From positions 9,623,501 to 9,687,500 of the forward strand of contig CM055868.1 in the NCBI GenBank assembly GCA_029582165.1: a stretch of 64,000 nt of DNA, given 5' to 3'. Origin of the DNA: Portulaca oleracea (Eukaryota; Streptophyta; Magnoliopsida; Caryophyllales; Portulacaceae). How positions within the stretch are numbered: position 1 is the stretch's first letter; every line of letters begins with the position of its first letter. The position numbers and the translations under genes were made by a program. This document shows positions 21,535 through 33,441 of the stretch, one piece after another. The notes below the pieces were generated by a model. That model ran no database searches. It saw only the letters and a program-made list of their open reading frames with translations, and was not told the origin of the DNA.

Positions 21535-24500
21535 TCAAACCGTACCGGGATCGGTGAGGTTGAAGCTTTGGCGATCTTCAAGAGGTTGACCAACCAAATA
21601 GGGCTTAAGTCTATGCCCATTGACCGTGAATGGCTCGGAATTATCCCCACAAATCTCAATCGCACCATGGGGGAAAACCTTCAAAACTCGAAAAGGACCC
21701 GACCATCGGGACTTAAGCTTGCCCGGAAAGAATTTCAACCTTGAATTGAACAACAACACTTGGTCTCCTTCTTCAAATCTCTTCTTGAAGATGTGCTTGT
21801 CATGCCATCTCTTAGTCCTCTCCTTGTATGACTTGGCACTATCATAGTCCTTCAACCTCAATTCATCAAGCTCTTGAAGTTGCAACCTCCTCTTTTCTCC
21901 AACCTTTGCAAGGTTGAAGTTAAGAGTTCGAACAGCCCAAAAAGCCTTGTGTTCCATCTCAACCAGCAAATGACAAGCTTTTCCATATACTAACCGGTAT
22001 GGAGTGGTTCCCAATGGAGTCTTGTATGCGGTCCGGTAGGCCCACAATGCATCATCTAGCTTAAGAGACCAATCTTTCCTCGAACGGTTGACCGTCTTCT
22101 CCAATATGCTCTTGATTTCCCGGTTAGAAAGCTCCACTTGGCCACTAGTTTGGGGATGATATGGTGTAGCAACTCGATGTGTCACCCCATACTTCGCCAA
22201 AAGAGCATCAAGAGGCCGATTGCAAAAATGAGTGCCATTGTCACTCAATAAGGCCCGTGGAGTTCCAAATCTTGCAAAAATCTTCTTGAAGAACTTTATC
22301 ACCACCTTGGAATCATTAGTGGGTGTTGCAATTGCTTCAACCCACTTTGAAACGTAATCGATTGCCACCAAAATGTAGAGGTTATTGTGAGAAGGAGGGA
22401 AAGGACCCACGAAGTCTATCCCCCACACATCAAAAAGTTCCACCTCTAAAATGTAGTGTTGTGGCATCTCATTCCTCTTGGAAATGCTACCGGATCTTTG
22501 GCACTTGTCACATGAAAGTACAAAACTTCTCACGTCCTTGGAGAGTGTAGGTCAATAGAACCCGGCTTGGAGCACCCTTGCAACGGTCTTGTCGGTGCTA
22601 AAGTGACCACCACAAGTAGCGGCATGACAATGGTGAAGCACACTTTGAACTTCATCTTTCGGCAAACATCTTCTATACACACCATCCCCACAAAGCTTAT
22701 AAAGTAAAGGCTCCTCCCAAACATATCTTCTCAACTCGGAAAGGAATCTCTTCTTTTGCTGCCATGACATCTTCGGGGGAAGTACACCACTAACAATGAA
22801 GTTCACTATATCCGCATACCAAGGGACGACTTGATGAGCAAGAACATAGAGTTGCTCATGTGGAAAGGAATCGTCAATGGGAATGTCGTCATCACTTTGA
22901 GCCTCAAGTTGCAATCTTGAAAGATGGTCGGCCACCACATTTTGCAATCCGGGTTTGTCTCGGATCTCGAGGTCAAACTCTTGGAGTAAGAGGACCCAAA
23001 GAATGAGGCGAGGCTTAGAATCCGCCTTAGTCAAGAGGTGCCGTAGAGCTGCATGATCCGTGAACACAATCACCTTGGAATCGATCAAATAAGAGCGGAA
23101 TTTGTCCAAAGCGAAGACAACCGCTAAGAACTCCTTCTCGGTATTGGCATAATTAACTTGAGCTCCATCCAACGTATTGCTTGCATAGTAAATCACATAG
23201 GGCTTGTTGTCCTTCCGTTGGCCCAAAACAGCCCCCACCGCATGATCACTTGCATCGCACATCACTTCAAAGGGCAAATCCCATTCCGGTGCTTGTACGA
23301 TGGGGGCGGTGATCAAAGCTTCCTTTAACCTGAGAAAAGCACTCATACATTCTTCATTAAAGTCAAAGGGCACATCTTTGATGAGCAATTGGGTGAGTGG
23401 TTTTGCAATTTTTGAAAAATCTTTTATGAACCGCCGGTAAAAACCAACATGTCCAAGAAAACTTCTCACTCCTTTACAATTTGGTGGCAATTTTTCAATC
23501 ACCTCCACCTTTGCTCTATCAACTTCAATGCCCTTGGAGGAAACAACATGACCAAGAACTACCCCCTCTTGCACCATAAAATGGCACTTTTCCCAATTCA
23601 AAACCAAGTTAACTTCTTCACATCGTTTTAGCACCATTTTCAAATTATTCAAACAATGATCAAATGAGGTGCCATAAACAGAAAAATCATCCATAAAAAC
23701 CTCCATTATGTCCTCAATAAATTGGGAGAATATAGCCATCATACACCTTTGAAAGGTAGCGGGTGCATTACACAACCCGAATGACATTCTCCGATATGCA
23801 AAAGTTCCATAAGGACAAGTAAACGTGGTTTTCTCTTGGTCTTTTGGGTGAATCGGGATTTGGAAAAATCCGGAATAGCCATCTAGGTAGCAAAAATGGG
23901 AATTCTTTGCAAGTCTTTCTAGCATTTGGTCTACAAAAGGGAGGGGAAAGTGGTCTTTCCGGGTGGCTTTGTTCAATTTCCTATAGTCAATACACATTCG
24001 CCAACCAGTAACCGCTCTAGTGGGGATCAATTCATTTCTATCATTTTTCACAATAGTCATTCCCCCCTTTTTAGGCACAACATGGACCGGGCTTACCAAC
24101 TCACTATCAGAGATAGGGTAGATAATACCGGCCTTCAACAATTTTAAAACCTCTTTTTTCACAACATCTTTCATGGTAGGATTAAGCCTCCTTTGATGCT
24201 CAATGGATGGCTTATGGTTTTCCTCCATGAGGATGCGATGCATGCAAAACGAAGGGTGAACCCCCTTTAGGTCGTCAAGAGTGTATCCTATGGCATTGCG
24301 ATGCAATCTTAAAACTTCCAACAAAGCAGAATTTTCAGATTTGTTTAAGTTTGCATTCACAATGACAGGATATGTGGAATCAGGACCTAGAAACTCATAC
24401 CTCAAAGAAGATGGGAGAGGCTTCGATTCTACTTCCGGAGCCTTTTTCGCAGCATGTGTAGGCTCTTCTTCCACCTCCAGCTTCTCAACCTTGGCAAACC

Positions 24501-24750
24501 CCGGTGGGATGGATGAGGATGCTTCCAACAACTCGGCACAAATAGCAACTTCGGGGTTGTCATCCTGCAAAGATTCACAAAACAGTAAACATTGCTCAAG
24601 TGGATCATCACTTGGCCACTGGTTAGACTCATATTCCCCAACTATTCCCTCAATCGAATCAACGAAATTACAATCATCGGAAATAGAAGGAAATTTTGAA
24701 GCTTTATTCATATTAAACTCAATTTTATCACTTCCCACATCAAAAGTCAT
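21535..24750 (-). pseudogene. Athila Pol: reverse transcriptase, RNase H, integrase
   Basis: Domains in order from 24750: RT ([50 protein letters not shown], catalytic FMDDFS), RNase H ([55 protein letters not shown]), integrase zinc finger ([13 protein letters not shown] and CDKCQRSG) and DDE core ([39 protein letters not shown]), then a C-terminal region with [10 protein letters not shown]. One in-frame TGA at 22552-22554 replaces the usual Trp after GFY, between RNase H and integrase. A one-base shift near 24755 separates it from the protease. Otherwise catalytic residues are present. Confidence 0.92.
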
Positions 24751-27014
24751 CTTGCCATTTTCCCATCAACACAACACCCCGAAGTGGCCAAGAAAGGCCT
24801 CCCAAGAATGATTGGGGTGCGCAAGTCCTCATTCATATCTAATATCACAAAGTCAATAGGCACAAAGATGTCACCCACCTTGATAGGGACATCCTCAAGT
24901 ATACCCAAGGGGTATTTTACAGAACGATCAGCAAGTTGTAGGGACATGGTAGTGGGTTTCAGCTCACCCATACCAAGTTTTTGAGACAAAGAAAGAGGCA
25001 TCAAGTTCACACTTGACCCTAAATCACACAAAGCACGATCAATAAAAACATTCCCTATAACACATGGAATGGTGAAGCTACCGGGATCCTTAAGCTTAGG
25101 AGGAAGCTTGTTTTGGATCGCGACGCTACAATGGTCAGTCAAAGCCATTGTATCATGCTCTTCTAGCCTTCTTTTGTTGCTTAAAATTTCTTTCAAAAAT
25201 TTGGCATAGGCGGGCATTTGAGACAAAGCCTCGGTGAATGGAATGCTAATCTCGAGCTTCTTGATGACCTCCAAGAACTTCCCAAATTGTTTGTCAAGTT
25301 TTGCCCTAGCCAATCTTTGAGGGAAAGGCACGGGCGGAGTATAAATCCTTTGGGGAGTTTTCGGAAGGTCATTAGAAACCCCTTTCTCTTTTTGCACATG
25401 AACATCAATCACAGAATCATTGGAGGGTGGAGACACCTCCTCATCAACCACAACATTCTCAGCATCAATCACAACATTTTCAACATCCTTAGGCACATCA
25501 ATCACCACATGCTCAATCCTAGGGTCTTTAGGCCCCTCCAATTGTGTCCCACTCCTTAAGGTTATGACTTGACATTGTTCCTTAGGGTTAGGTATGGGCT
25601 TTCCGGGAAGCATTCCCGGAGGCGTAGTGGAGGTACTAGCTTGAATAGCGATTTGGTTCTCAAGCATTTGAGTGTGGGTGCTCATAAGGTCAACTTTAGT
25701 AGCTAAGGCCTTAATCACCTCATCTTGTTTTTGTTGATGCTCAAGTTGCCGTTGTTGGTGTTGTTGTTGAGACAACATCAAAGCTTGTATCATGGCCTCT
25801 AGGTTAGGCTTTTGGGAAGCTTGTGGTGGAGGTGCTTGGGTTTGTCTTTGCCCTTGGGGTTGACCCATTTGGTTATTACTCCTGTAAGAAAAGTTCGGGT
25901 GGAACCTAAGACCGGGATTGTAAGTATTGGAAAAAGGATCAAAGTTTTGCCTATTAGAAGGGTTACCCACGTAGTTAACCACTTCGGTCAATTCATCGCT
26001 AACCAACCCACTAGGACAATTCAAGGTCTCATGCTCATATGATTGACACGACGCACATGGTTGGGGAGGGGGAGCATTCACATTCAACATATCCATCTTT
26101 TTAGTCATTGCATCCAATTTAGCATTCAACATGGAAATAGCATCAACATCATACTTACCTCCCGTCCTCTTGGAACTGGGCTTTGACCACTGGTAGCTAT
26201 TGATCGCCATTTCCTCAATCAAAGTTTGAAGTTCCGCCACTGTTTTGGACATGATGTTGCCTCCCGCCGCCGCCAAGATGTTGGCCCTCAAGTTGTCATC
26301 CACCCCGTTGTAGAAGGCTTGTATCGGGACCTATGGTTCGAAACCATGGTGGGGGCATTGACGTAAGAGGTCCTTGAACCTCTCCCATTCTTCATAGAGG
26401 GACTCATCCGGCTCTTGGACAAATGTTGAAATTTGATTCCGGAGGCTCGTCAACTTGCTAGGAGGAAAGTACTTCGTCAAGAATACGCTAGCAAGTTGGT
26501 CAAAAGTGGTGATGGCGGAGCTTGATGGAAGAGAGTCCAACCACTCCCACGCCTTCCCTTCAAGTGAGAAGGGGAACAATCGCAGCTTGATTGCATCGGG
26601 CGTTGCACCATTTGCCTTAAATGTCTCACATGCTTGGTTGAACAGGCGAAGGTGCCGGTTGGGATCTTCATTGGGAAGGCCATGGAATGGGTTGGCCTTC
26701 ACCAAATTGATGAGTGAACTCCTCAGCTCGAAATCGTTAGAGGCTACATTTGGAGGATTTATGGCGAAGGGTTGATTTGTGACGTTTGGCATCACATAAG
26801 AGCCAAGCGTGACTCTAGGCTCGCCGCCACCGCCACCGCCAGACATGGCGTTCTTTCGCTTGGAGTTTTCTTCTTGCTTTCTCCGGGCGTGCTCTAACTT
26901 TTGCTTCTTTCGGCGGGAGCGAAAGGTTCTTTCGATTTCAGGATCAAACTCGAAGAGTGGAGCTTTTTGCATGCACGTAGAGTAAACCTGGCAAGACAAA
27001 AACAAAAACACCAA
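24747..27014 (-). pseudogene. Athila Gag and protease
   Basis: Gag begins near 26845-27014 (possible start MSGGGGGGEPRV or further upstream). It has the Athila capsid pattern NPFHGLPNEDPNRHLRLF, FSLEGKAWEWLDSLP, FLTKYFPPSKL and EPDESLYEEWERFKDLLRQC. A TAG codon at 26331-26333 interrupts the frame just before VPIQAFYNGVDDN. Reading resumes through a CASCQSYEHETLNCP zinc-knuckle-like motif, a Gln-rich segment and the aspartic protease with ALCDLGSSVNLMPLS (active-site Asp) and PIILGRPFLATSG, ending at 24747. Both lesions are single-base events, so the copy decayed recently. Confidence 0.88.
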
Positions 27015-27093
27015 GGAAAACCAAAACAGAAAATAAATGACTTAGGCAACCTTAGGGTATTCGTTCAATGGCTGGCTAGGGACAAAGTCCCCG

Positions 27094-27111
27094 GCAACGG
27101 CGCCAAAAACT
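27094..27111 (-). promoter_or_regulatory. Primer-binding site of the Athila element
   Basis: Directly inside the right (5') LTR, the minus strand reads TGGCGCCGTTGCCGGGGA a few bases after the LTR end. This is the primer site generally described for Athila elements, complementary to a tRNA 3' end ending GGCGCCA (tRNA-Asp in the literature as I recall it). It fixes the element's orientation. Confidence 0.85.
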
Positions 27112-28551
27112 TGATAGGCCGCAAGTGCACGGGTGAAATTGTAGCACGAATCAAGGTCGTTCCCACAGGGACTTTTCCTTTCAACGCACTGAACTAGCCT
27201 CCTAGTTGATTGCTAAGTCGATCCGGTTTTTTGGTTTGAAGCATCTAATTCTAATTCTAATCACAATCTAGGTCTAAACAAACTAATATTCACAAAGCTT
27301 TTCTGATTTAACCAAGGTAAAAGGACGTTCAGGGGATGAAACCTAAGTCAAGTAATGAATCAACGATATGGATTTAAACACTCATTTCATTAGTTTGCAC
27401 AATCAAGGTTCGATAATTGCATAGAATACTTCGCAATGAGATTTTGCCACTAGAGCGAATTGCCAAGACAAACCAATCACCTACTTTCGTGGTTATTTTG
27501 ATTTAATCAAGGTTAAATATCTAATTATCTCAAGAACCCTAATTAAAACTTCTATGTCTAGACAATTTTTAATTAGTTTAACCTAGGTTTTCGGGATATC
27601 AAACTTCTCCTTTCGGTATTTCGTTCAACAACCTAATTACATGCAATTGGTGATCAAACAAAAGCAATAACAATTCAATTCAAAGGCCAAATAGATTGAA
27701 ACAAACTAAATTCATGATTATTCAATCCAACAAAGTCAATTCATCAAACAACTTCAAAGGTTCATCCCCCAAACTAAAAAGAACTACTCACTAATCATGT
27801 TTGAAACTACAAAGCAATTGAAATCTATTCTAGAAAGCATATGAAAATCTATGAGAGAATGAGAAATAAACCAAAGTGAAGAACAATCTTGCTAGGAATC
27901 AACAATGGAGGACTTTTGCTCCTCCACTTCAAAGTGTATTCAAGATGCTCTTCGATCTTCAATCTTCTCTCAATCTTCAAAATGATGGATGGAATATGGA
28001 TGAATGAAGGATATGATTAGGGTATAGAATGGAGGATGGTCGAATATGATATCCTTCACAGCCGGAATTCAGCATAATATAGCCAAATAGCATCTCGAAA
28101 CCGCCGAAAACGAAAAGACACAAGAGACACGGACCGTGCCAGGGGTGACACGGACCGTGCCAGGGGTGACATGGACCGTGCCTCCCTAGGCACTACCCGT
28201 GTCAGCTCCCTGCACAAATTTCTTCAAGTTCTGGTCATAGGCACTACCCGTGCCTCCTCTGGCACCACCCGTGCCACTACAGATTCAGGCCTAGGAGTCC
28301 TTTGGGCCATTGTTTGGGCCTTGGGTGATCCAACTTCACACTTCTTGGTCCTTTATGCACACAACTTGGATCTACACTTGATTTTTGGCTCGGTTTACAT
28401 CGATTCTTCACAAATTTTCTACAAAACTCACCAAACTCCAAACCAAGCGTAATATGGGAAATTCGGACATAAAATAATACAATCACATCAAATATTCCCC
28501 AAATTCTCATCAAAACAACCAAGTTCTCATATATACAAGAAGCACTTATCA
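27112..28551 (-). repeat. Athila 5' LTR (right copy)
   Basis: A 1440-bp LTR, nearly identical to the left one. It has three palindrome units (28126, 28147, 28168, the last with CATGG in place of CACGG) and an 11-bp insertion near 27995. Its right end abuts the CGTAA duplication at 28552. Confidence 0.9.
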
Positions 28552-29347
28552 CGTAACAATTGAGCAACAACATGCAAAACACGTTACATTATTGAGGCAT
28601 TTCATCATTGCACAAAGAAGAAACCGAGCAAATTTGTATTTGCAATTAAAAAAGAACCAATAGTAATATTGAATACAACTGCAAGAACATCAACAATAGT
28701 GAAGAGGACAACATCAGCACAAAGATACACAACAAAAAAAATGACAATTCCAAGAAAAAAATATTCAATTACAAATGATTGAATATAATTGAATAAAAAA
28801 AAAACTTTTTATTAGTAGAATACATTTTTTAGTACATGACTTTCTAAGATGTGTTTGGAACAATAAAATAATAGAAATCTTTTACAAATTTCATCTCACG
28901 CATTCAACCAAAGATTGAATAAGAAAAGACGATGAAGATACAATAATATAGAAACACAATTAATAAAACAAATTAACCCATGCATCCGCACGGGTACAAA
29001 CGTTAGTTAATATATTAGTAAACCTAGTTGAGTTATTGAATCTTACGGCAACCGTCAACTATTGGTCTATAATGTAAATTTTTTGAATCATTCATACTTT
29101 GAACGTTTATATACTTATTTTTAATCTTTAACTCATATTTGATGCTTAATTAATTTTTATTAAAAAAATTTCATAGTAATTGATTTTCTAGAAGTAAATT
29201 TGTGTTATTTATGACCTTTTATCCATTTCAATTTATTAAAACATTCATAAATCAATAAAAATGTATTTTAGTCAATGCGTGTTTTTTTCCAATCCTATTC
29301 CCAATTTGAAATACTACAAAACAAACAAGAAGATTGGTAATTCATAA
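28552..29347. other. AT-rich remnant between Athila and MULE, with a Helitron-like hairpin
   Basis: No gene seen. At 28978-29011 the sequence CCCATGCATCCGCACGGG forms a hairpin followed by TACAAACGTTAGT. This resembles the 3' end of plant Helitrons (short GC hairpin about 10 bp before CTAG), here with TTAG. If the outer-element model is right, this is an internal piece of it. 29340-29347 (ATTCATAA) is the left target duplication of the MULE. Confidence 0.35.
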
Positions 29348-29429
29348 CCCGCTTGCTTTTCGTCGCCCCCCTTTTTACTATTGTCGCCCACCTTTCGCAT
29401 AATATTTCCAACCCACGCCCTTGAACCTC

Positions 29430-31388
29430 ATAACTTCACTCTCCACTATCTCTCTAGTTTATCTCTCTAGAAAACGCTTTCAACCATCGACCACCACAAA
29501 CCACCCTCATACCGGGATTTAATCGACGAATTTGAGGTATGTTTCGAATTTGTATTTTGAATTTGAGGTTTTATGTTTTGTAATTTTGTATTTCGACCGA
29601 AAAACGCAAAAAAAATTAAAAAAGCGTGGGGCCCGCCGCGACGAACGCGCACGCGCCGCCGCCGTGCGCCTAGATCGCACGGCGCGCCATGCGGGATCCT
29701 GGTGCCGCAACGGCGGCGCGCTCGCCATGCGTTCATAGCGACCACCCGACATTTTTTTTATTTTTTTTTCGTTTTTTTTAAATATTAATTTTATTAATAT
29801 TAATTATTATTATTGTTATGTTTATTAATATTGTTATTGTTATGTTTATTAATATTGTTATTGTTATTTTTATTAATATTATTATTGATAATAATTGTTA
29901 TTAATATTATTATTGTTAATAATTGTTATTAGATTATTGTTAAATAATAAATAAAAATTAAATATTATATTTATTAAAGTTATTATTGTTATTATTAAAT
30001 ATGATAATTATTAATATTGTTATTATTAATATTATTGTTAATTATGTGTTAATTTGATAATTATTAGTGATTAATTGTATTATTATTATTAATATTGTGT
30101 TATGAAAATTAGATTAATATTAATATTGTTAATATTAATATTAATGTTAAGCATGTGTTAATATGACAATTAGTAGTGATTAATATCAGTGATAGTGATT
30201 CGTTGTTAATATTTGATGCGTTAATATTATTTAGTGATTAAGCATGTGTTAATGTTAGTGATTAATTGTCTTAGAAAAAAATTGTAATTGTGATGTAGGG
30301 TTAAGTTTAGGGGTTAGTGTATATTCCGAATAGTTTATATGTAGTTGTGTTAAAAGGATGTTGAGTTTGGATGATTTTGGTTGTTATTTGTAAGTAAGTT
30401 GGCGTATATAGTTGGTATGGGTAATTTATTCATAATCCAACTTAATTGCCAACTTATGTACTCATAACTCCAAATGATGACATACTAGTTATGTCACATC
30501 CATTTAATAACTTAGGTACTCAACAACCAGTTGATACGTAAGTGAATAGGTTATTTTGTGATGGTAGGTTAGGATAATAATTATGTTAATGTATAGTTAT
30601 AATATGTTAGTTGTATACGTCAAAAAAAGAGGTTGAGTTTTGGGTCATGTTAGTGTCCAAGGAGAGTGTGTGTTGTAACCTGATAATGTATGGTTGAGAA
30701 GGTTAACCAATGCCTCGATCAACTCGTTTATTTGTTTGGTTCCCAAAAGTAGCCTTATCGCCAGTGAAATCAGCGAGGTTCCGCAGCTGGGAGTTAGAAG
30801 CGTGTTAGATTCGGTATAATGCAATGTTTCTATTGTGCATCCTGGTGGGTCAACAAGATAAGGCGGATCTGAAAGGGAAGCTAGTAGTGAAGGGTCTGGT
30901 ACAAATCGTGTTGGACTTTCGTGCATGTAAGATTCATAGGTCCATCAAAGCATTGAACGATGATGCAAATTCACTGCTTTGATGGACCTGTGAATCTTAC
31001 ATGCAAGAAAGCCCAACACGATTTGTATTAGACCCTTCACTACTAGATTCTTTTCGATCCGCTTATCTTGTTGCCCACTGTGCCGCATAATAGAAACATT
31101 ACATTGTACCGAACTGACACGCTTCTAACTCCCGAGCATCAGACTCGCGCAATTTCATCACGACAAGCATGCTATTTTTGGGAACCAAACAATTAAACGA
31201 GAAGTCGGTACGGCTGATGAAAGTCTTTTTCAACCATAGATTAACAGTTAAACAACACACTCTCCTTGGACAATAACATGATCCTCTTGCCTCGTGACAC
31301 GACTTAGTTAACCAACACACGTTAACCCATTTGCGCATATTCTTGCGGCTTAAATGATTATTATGTTATGTATGTCTTCATTTTGCAG
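29430..31388 (+). other. Probable leader exon and intron of the plant-mobile-domain gene; GC-rich patch
   Basis: After the left TIR, a CT-rich leader ends in a donor-like GAG|GTATGT at 29536. The coding part starts after an acceptor TTCATTTTGCAG (AG near 31387-31388). The intervening intron would be about 1.85 kb. It contains a CpG-dense patch (29630-29735), long (TTATTA)-type AT repeats (29750-30130) and the inverted repeat 30641-31284. The exon-intron model is inference from splice motifs only. Confidence 0.4.
30641..31284. repeat. Large inverted repeat (~310-bp arms, ~22-bp loop)
   Basis: The left arm 30641-30952 pairs with the right arm 30975-31284. Examples are TGTCCAAGGAGAGTGTG against CACACTCTCCTTGGACA, CCCTTCACTAC against GTAGTGAAGGG, and ATAGGTCCATCAAAGCA against TGCTTTGATGGACCTGT. 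Arms carry scattered mismatches and small indels. Transcription through it would give a long hairpin RNA. It lies in the presumed leader intron of the plant-mobile-domain gene. The origin of the arm sequence is not recognised. Confidence 0.85.
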
Positions 31389-31398
31389 GTGATCTAAA

Positions 31399-32068
31399 AT
31401 GGTAGGGAAGGGCAAGGGTCGAGGGTTTCTGGACCGGGCGAATCGACTTGTGAGTGGTTGGAGGGGGGTGAGTCTGGGGACCCCCACAGACGCAATGTGA
31501 CTGCGTCAACTCGCCGTGCTGGTCGTGGTACGGATGCAGGTGATGCAGCGGGGGGCCAGCCCGAGGACACGGGGAGTCAGGCAACGCGAGATTTCGTTGA
31601 CCATCTCAACCAGGCCATGGATGAGTCTAGCGGCTCTGAAACATCGGAGTCAGGCAACGCGAGATTTCGTTGACCATCTCAACCAGGCCATGGATGAGTC
31701 TAGGGGCTCTGAAACATCGGAGTCGGGGGACGATGAGACAGGGGAGCCCGAGATGCAGATGATCCCGACCTCCATCGCCAATTTTATTTACGACTCATCG
31801 GGCAGATTCTGTGCCATCGTTCATGCCGATGAGGGATTCAGCCGGGAAGTTTGCCCCAATTCGACAGTGGCGGGCGAAGCGGTTACATCTTGTGAAGCTG
31901 GGTCCAGTAGCAGATATCAGAAGAGGAAGCGAAACGGCGACAACTCCTGGAAGATTGGTGGTAACGTGCCCGGGGGACCTGCAATTCCCTCATTAATACC
32001 GAGCTTTGGAGGTCACATTGCTTGGGTAATATGGGAGGGTCGCGAGCGTTTGCCTCGTGTTGTCCTTG
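31399..32068 (+). pseudogene. Plant-mobile-domain (MAIN-like) gene, N-terminal part
   Basis: ATG at 31399 follows an acceptor and opens MVGKGKGRGFLDRANRL. The basic, low-complexity N-terminus is usual for MAIN-LIKE/PMD proteins of plant transposons. Downstream in another frame comes GGPAIPSLIPSFGGHIAWVI, the segment preceding the mobile domain. A 73-bp tandem duplication and other shifts scatter the coding over several frames. The gene is cut at 32068 by the Gag-only LTR element and resumes at 36882 (duplicated CCTTG). Confidence 0.6.
31574..31719. repeat. 73-bp tandem duplication within the PMD gene
   Basis: Two units start at 31574 and 31647 (GAGTCAGGCAACGCGAGATT), with a partial third from 31720 (GAGTCGGGGGACG). 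They differ at single bases such as CTAGCGG and CTAGGGG. As 73 is not a multiple of 3, the duplication itself shifts the reading frame. Confidence 0.9.
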
Positions 32069-33099
32069 TGAAGAGGACCGGGTTCCACTCTCTTCCCTAG
32101 AGATCTCTGCCAAGCGAGCCGCTTCGACCAACTCGAACCTTGAGTTACAATTTCCGAGCACTTTTGGAGTTGGGAGGCTAGTCTCGGCCATCCAATGGAT
32201 GGGCCCCGGGGCTCCTTAGGGGGGACCCGCTCACAACACCAACCCTGGAGGCCTCGGGACTGGACCGGGCCGTCTCGAGAACTAGAGAATAGAAGGTATC
32301 GGGGTGCGAGTGTTTAAAAAACCCGGGAACAATAAACTCAAGGCACGGACGTGGCATCAGAAAGCCTGCTCGCCCGAGCCGAGCTCCTGTCGAGCGCAAA
32401 CTGGGCGTCAGAGGACCTGCTCGCCCGAGCCACACATTGGCTCGCCCGAGCCAAGCTCCTGCCGGATGTCGTCGTGCGTGGACTTGGTGTCTTACAGCAG
32501 GGTGTCGCGACCCAGTGAGATCGCCGACCGACCACCACCTTCGGCTCGCCCGGCGCCGCTTCGCAGTCTTAGTCGAGCACAACACGCGACCAGATGGCCT
32601 GCTCGCCCGAGCAAGATATTGGCTCGCCCGAGCCAGCGTTCTGTCGCGCCCGCGACCCAACCTGGCCAGCGACAGGCCAAGGCAGTCAGAGGGCCAGCTC
32701 GCCCGAGCCACTCTTCTGGACGGACGCGAATTTTCGTTATTTTTGCCTTGTTTTAGCCTAATTCCTAGTTTAGTATAAATAGCTTATTATCTCAATTTTC
32801 CAGGCAGCTTTTGATGATTATGAATATGCTTATGCATTGGTTAGGGTTTCCCTAAGTTTTCTCTCAAAATCTAGATTACTTTATCCATTGATTAATGGTG
32901 GTGTTTCTAGTCATTCCTTTATTGATCATTTGGTGGATTCTTCCTTTATGATGGTCATGGTGAGGTGTTAGGCTTTGGTGGTGGAATCTCCTTTATCCAA
33001 GGTCATATCCAATCCTTTTGGGTGTCCAAGCTATTGTTAGATTGTTGATCCAAGTCTCTCAAGCTAGTCCATCAATCTTTCCCATCACGCCACGCTCCA
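32069..33099 (+). repeat. 5' LTR of the Gag-only element, with palindrome array
   Basis: A 1031-bp LTR. Six GCTCGCCCGAGC units start at 32368, 32419, 32440, 32601, 32622 and 32697, plus a degenerate one near 32543. Paired units are 21 bp apart. TATA box GTATAAATAGC near 32773. The region around the array is strikingly GC-rich for this window, and its many overlapping Arg/Ala/Ser ORFs are artefacts of the repeats. Confidence 0.9.
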
Positions 33100-33101
33100 T
33101 T

Positions 33102-33113
33102 TGGTATCAGAGC
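33102..33113 (+). promoter_or_regulatory. Primer-binding site, initiator-Met tRNA type
   Basis: TGGTATCAGAGC lies 2 bp after the 5' LTR. It is the standard plant initiator methionine tRNA complement and sets the minus-strand DNA start and the orientation of the element. Confidence 0.95.
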
Positions 33114-33441
33114 ACAAGCATCTAGCTTGAGTTTTCCATTGTTCTTGCTAGTTTGTTCTCTATTGTTGGAATTTTGGTATTTTGATTGAAATATTGATGT
33201 TCCCCAACCCTTGTGACTCCAAGTGTGTTGGAGAAATTGTTATTGCTATTGTGTTTGTTGATTTTGATGCATATTGGAGCTTTGAGGAAGAGTTGGAAAG
33301 TTGTGCACACAAGGTGTTCGATAAAATGCCCAAGTGAGAAAAACACAAAGAACCCTTATCCAAACACAAGCCAACTACAAGAAAACTCCCAAACTCCACA
33401 AAATATCCCAAACACAATCCGTCCCATACCTTTCCCTCGAT

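Larger units (their letters stand above)
15328..28551 (-). mobile_element. Athila-type Ty3/Gypsy LTR retrotransposon, nearly complete
   Basis: LTRs at 15328-16777 and 27112-28551 (TGATAGGCCGCAAGTG...GAAGCACTTATCA) are flanked by a perfect 5-bp duplication CGTAA (15323-15327, 28552-28556). The element is oriented minus: primer site next to the right LTR, then gag, protease/RT/RNase H, integrase, a spacer, an Athila-type extra ORF, a long non-coding 3' region, a polypurine tract (inverse of AAATCCCCCATGC at 16778) and the 3' LTR. By eye the LTRs differ by few substitutions, one 21-bp array unit and one 11-bp indel, so insertion looks fairly recent. Point lesions in gag, pol and the extra ORF suggest this copy is not autonomous. 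Confidence 0.92.

Noticed and set aside
32178..32778. Several overlapping 60-180 codon ORFs on both strands of the Gag-only element's LTR (also 36060-36538)
   Set aside because: Produced by GC-rich CGCCCGAG palindromes that rarely contain stops; they repeat in both LTRs and have low-complexity Ala/Arg/Ser composition.
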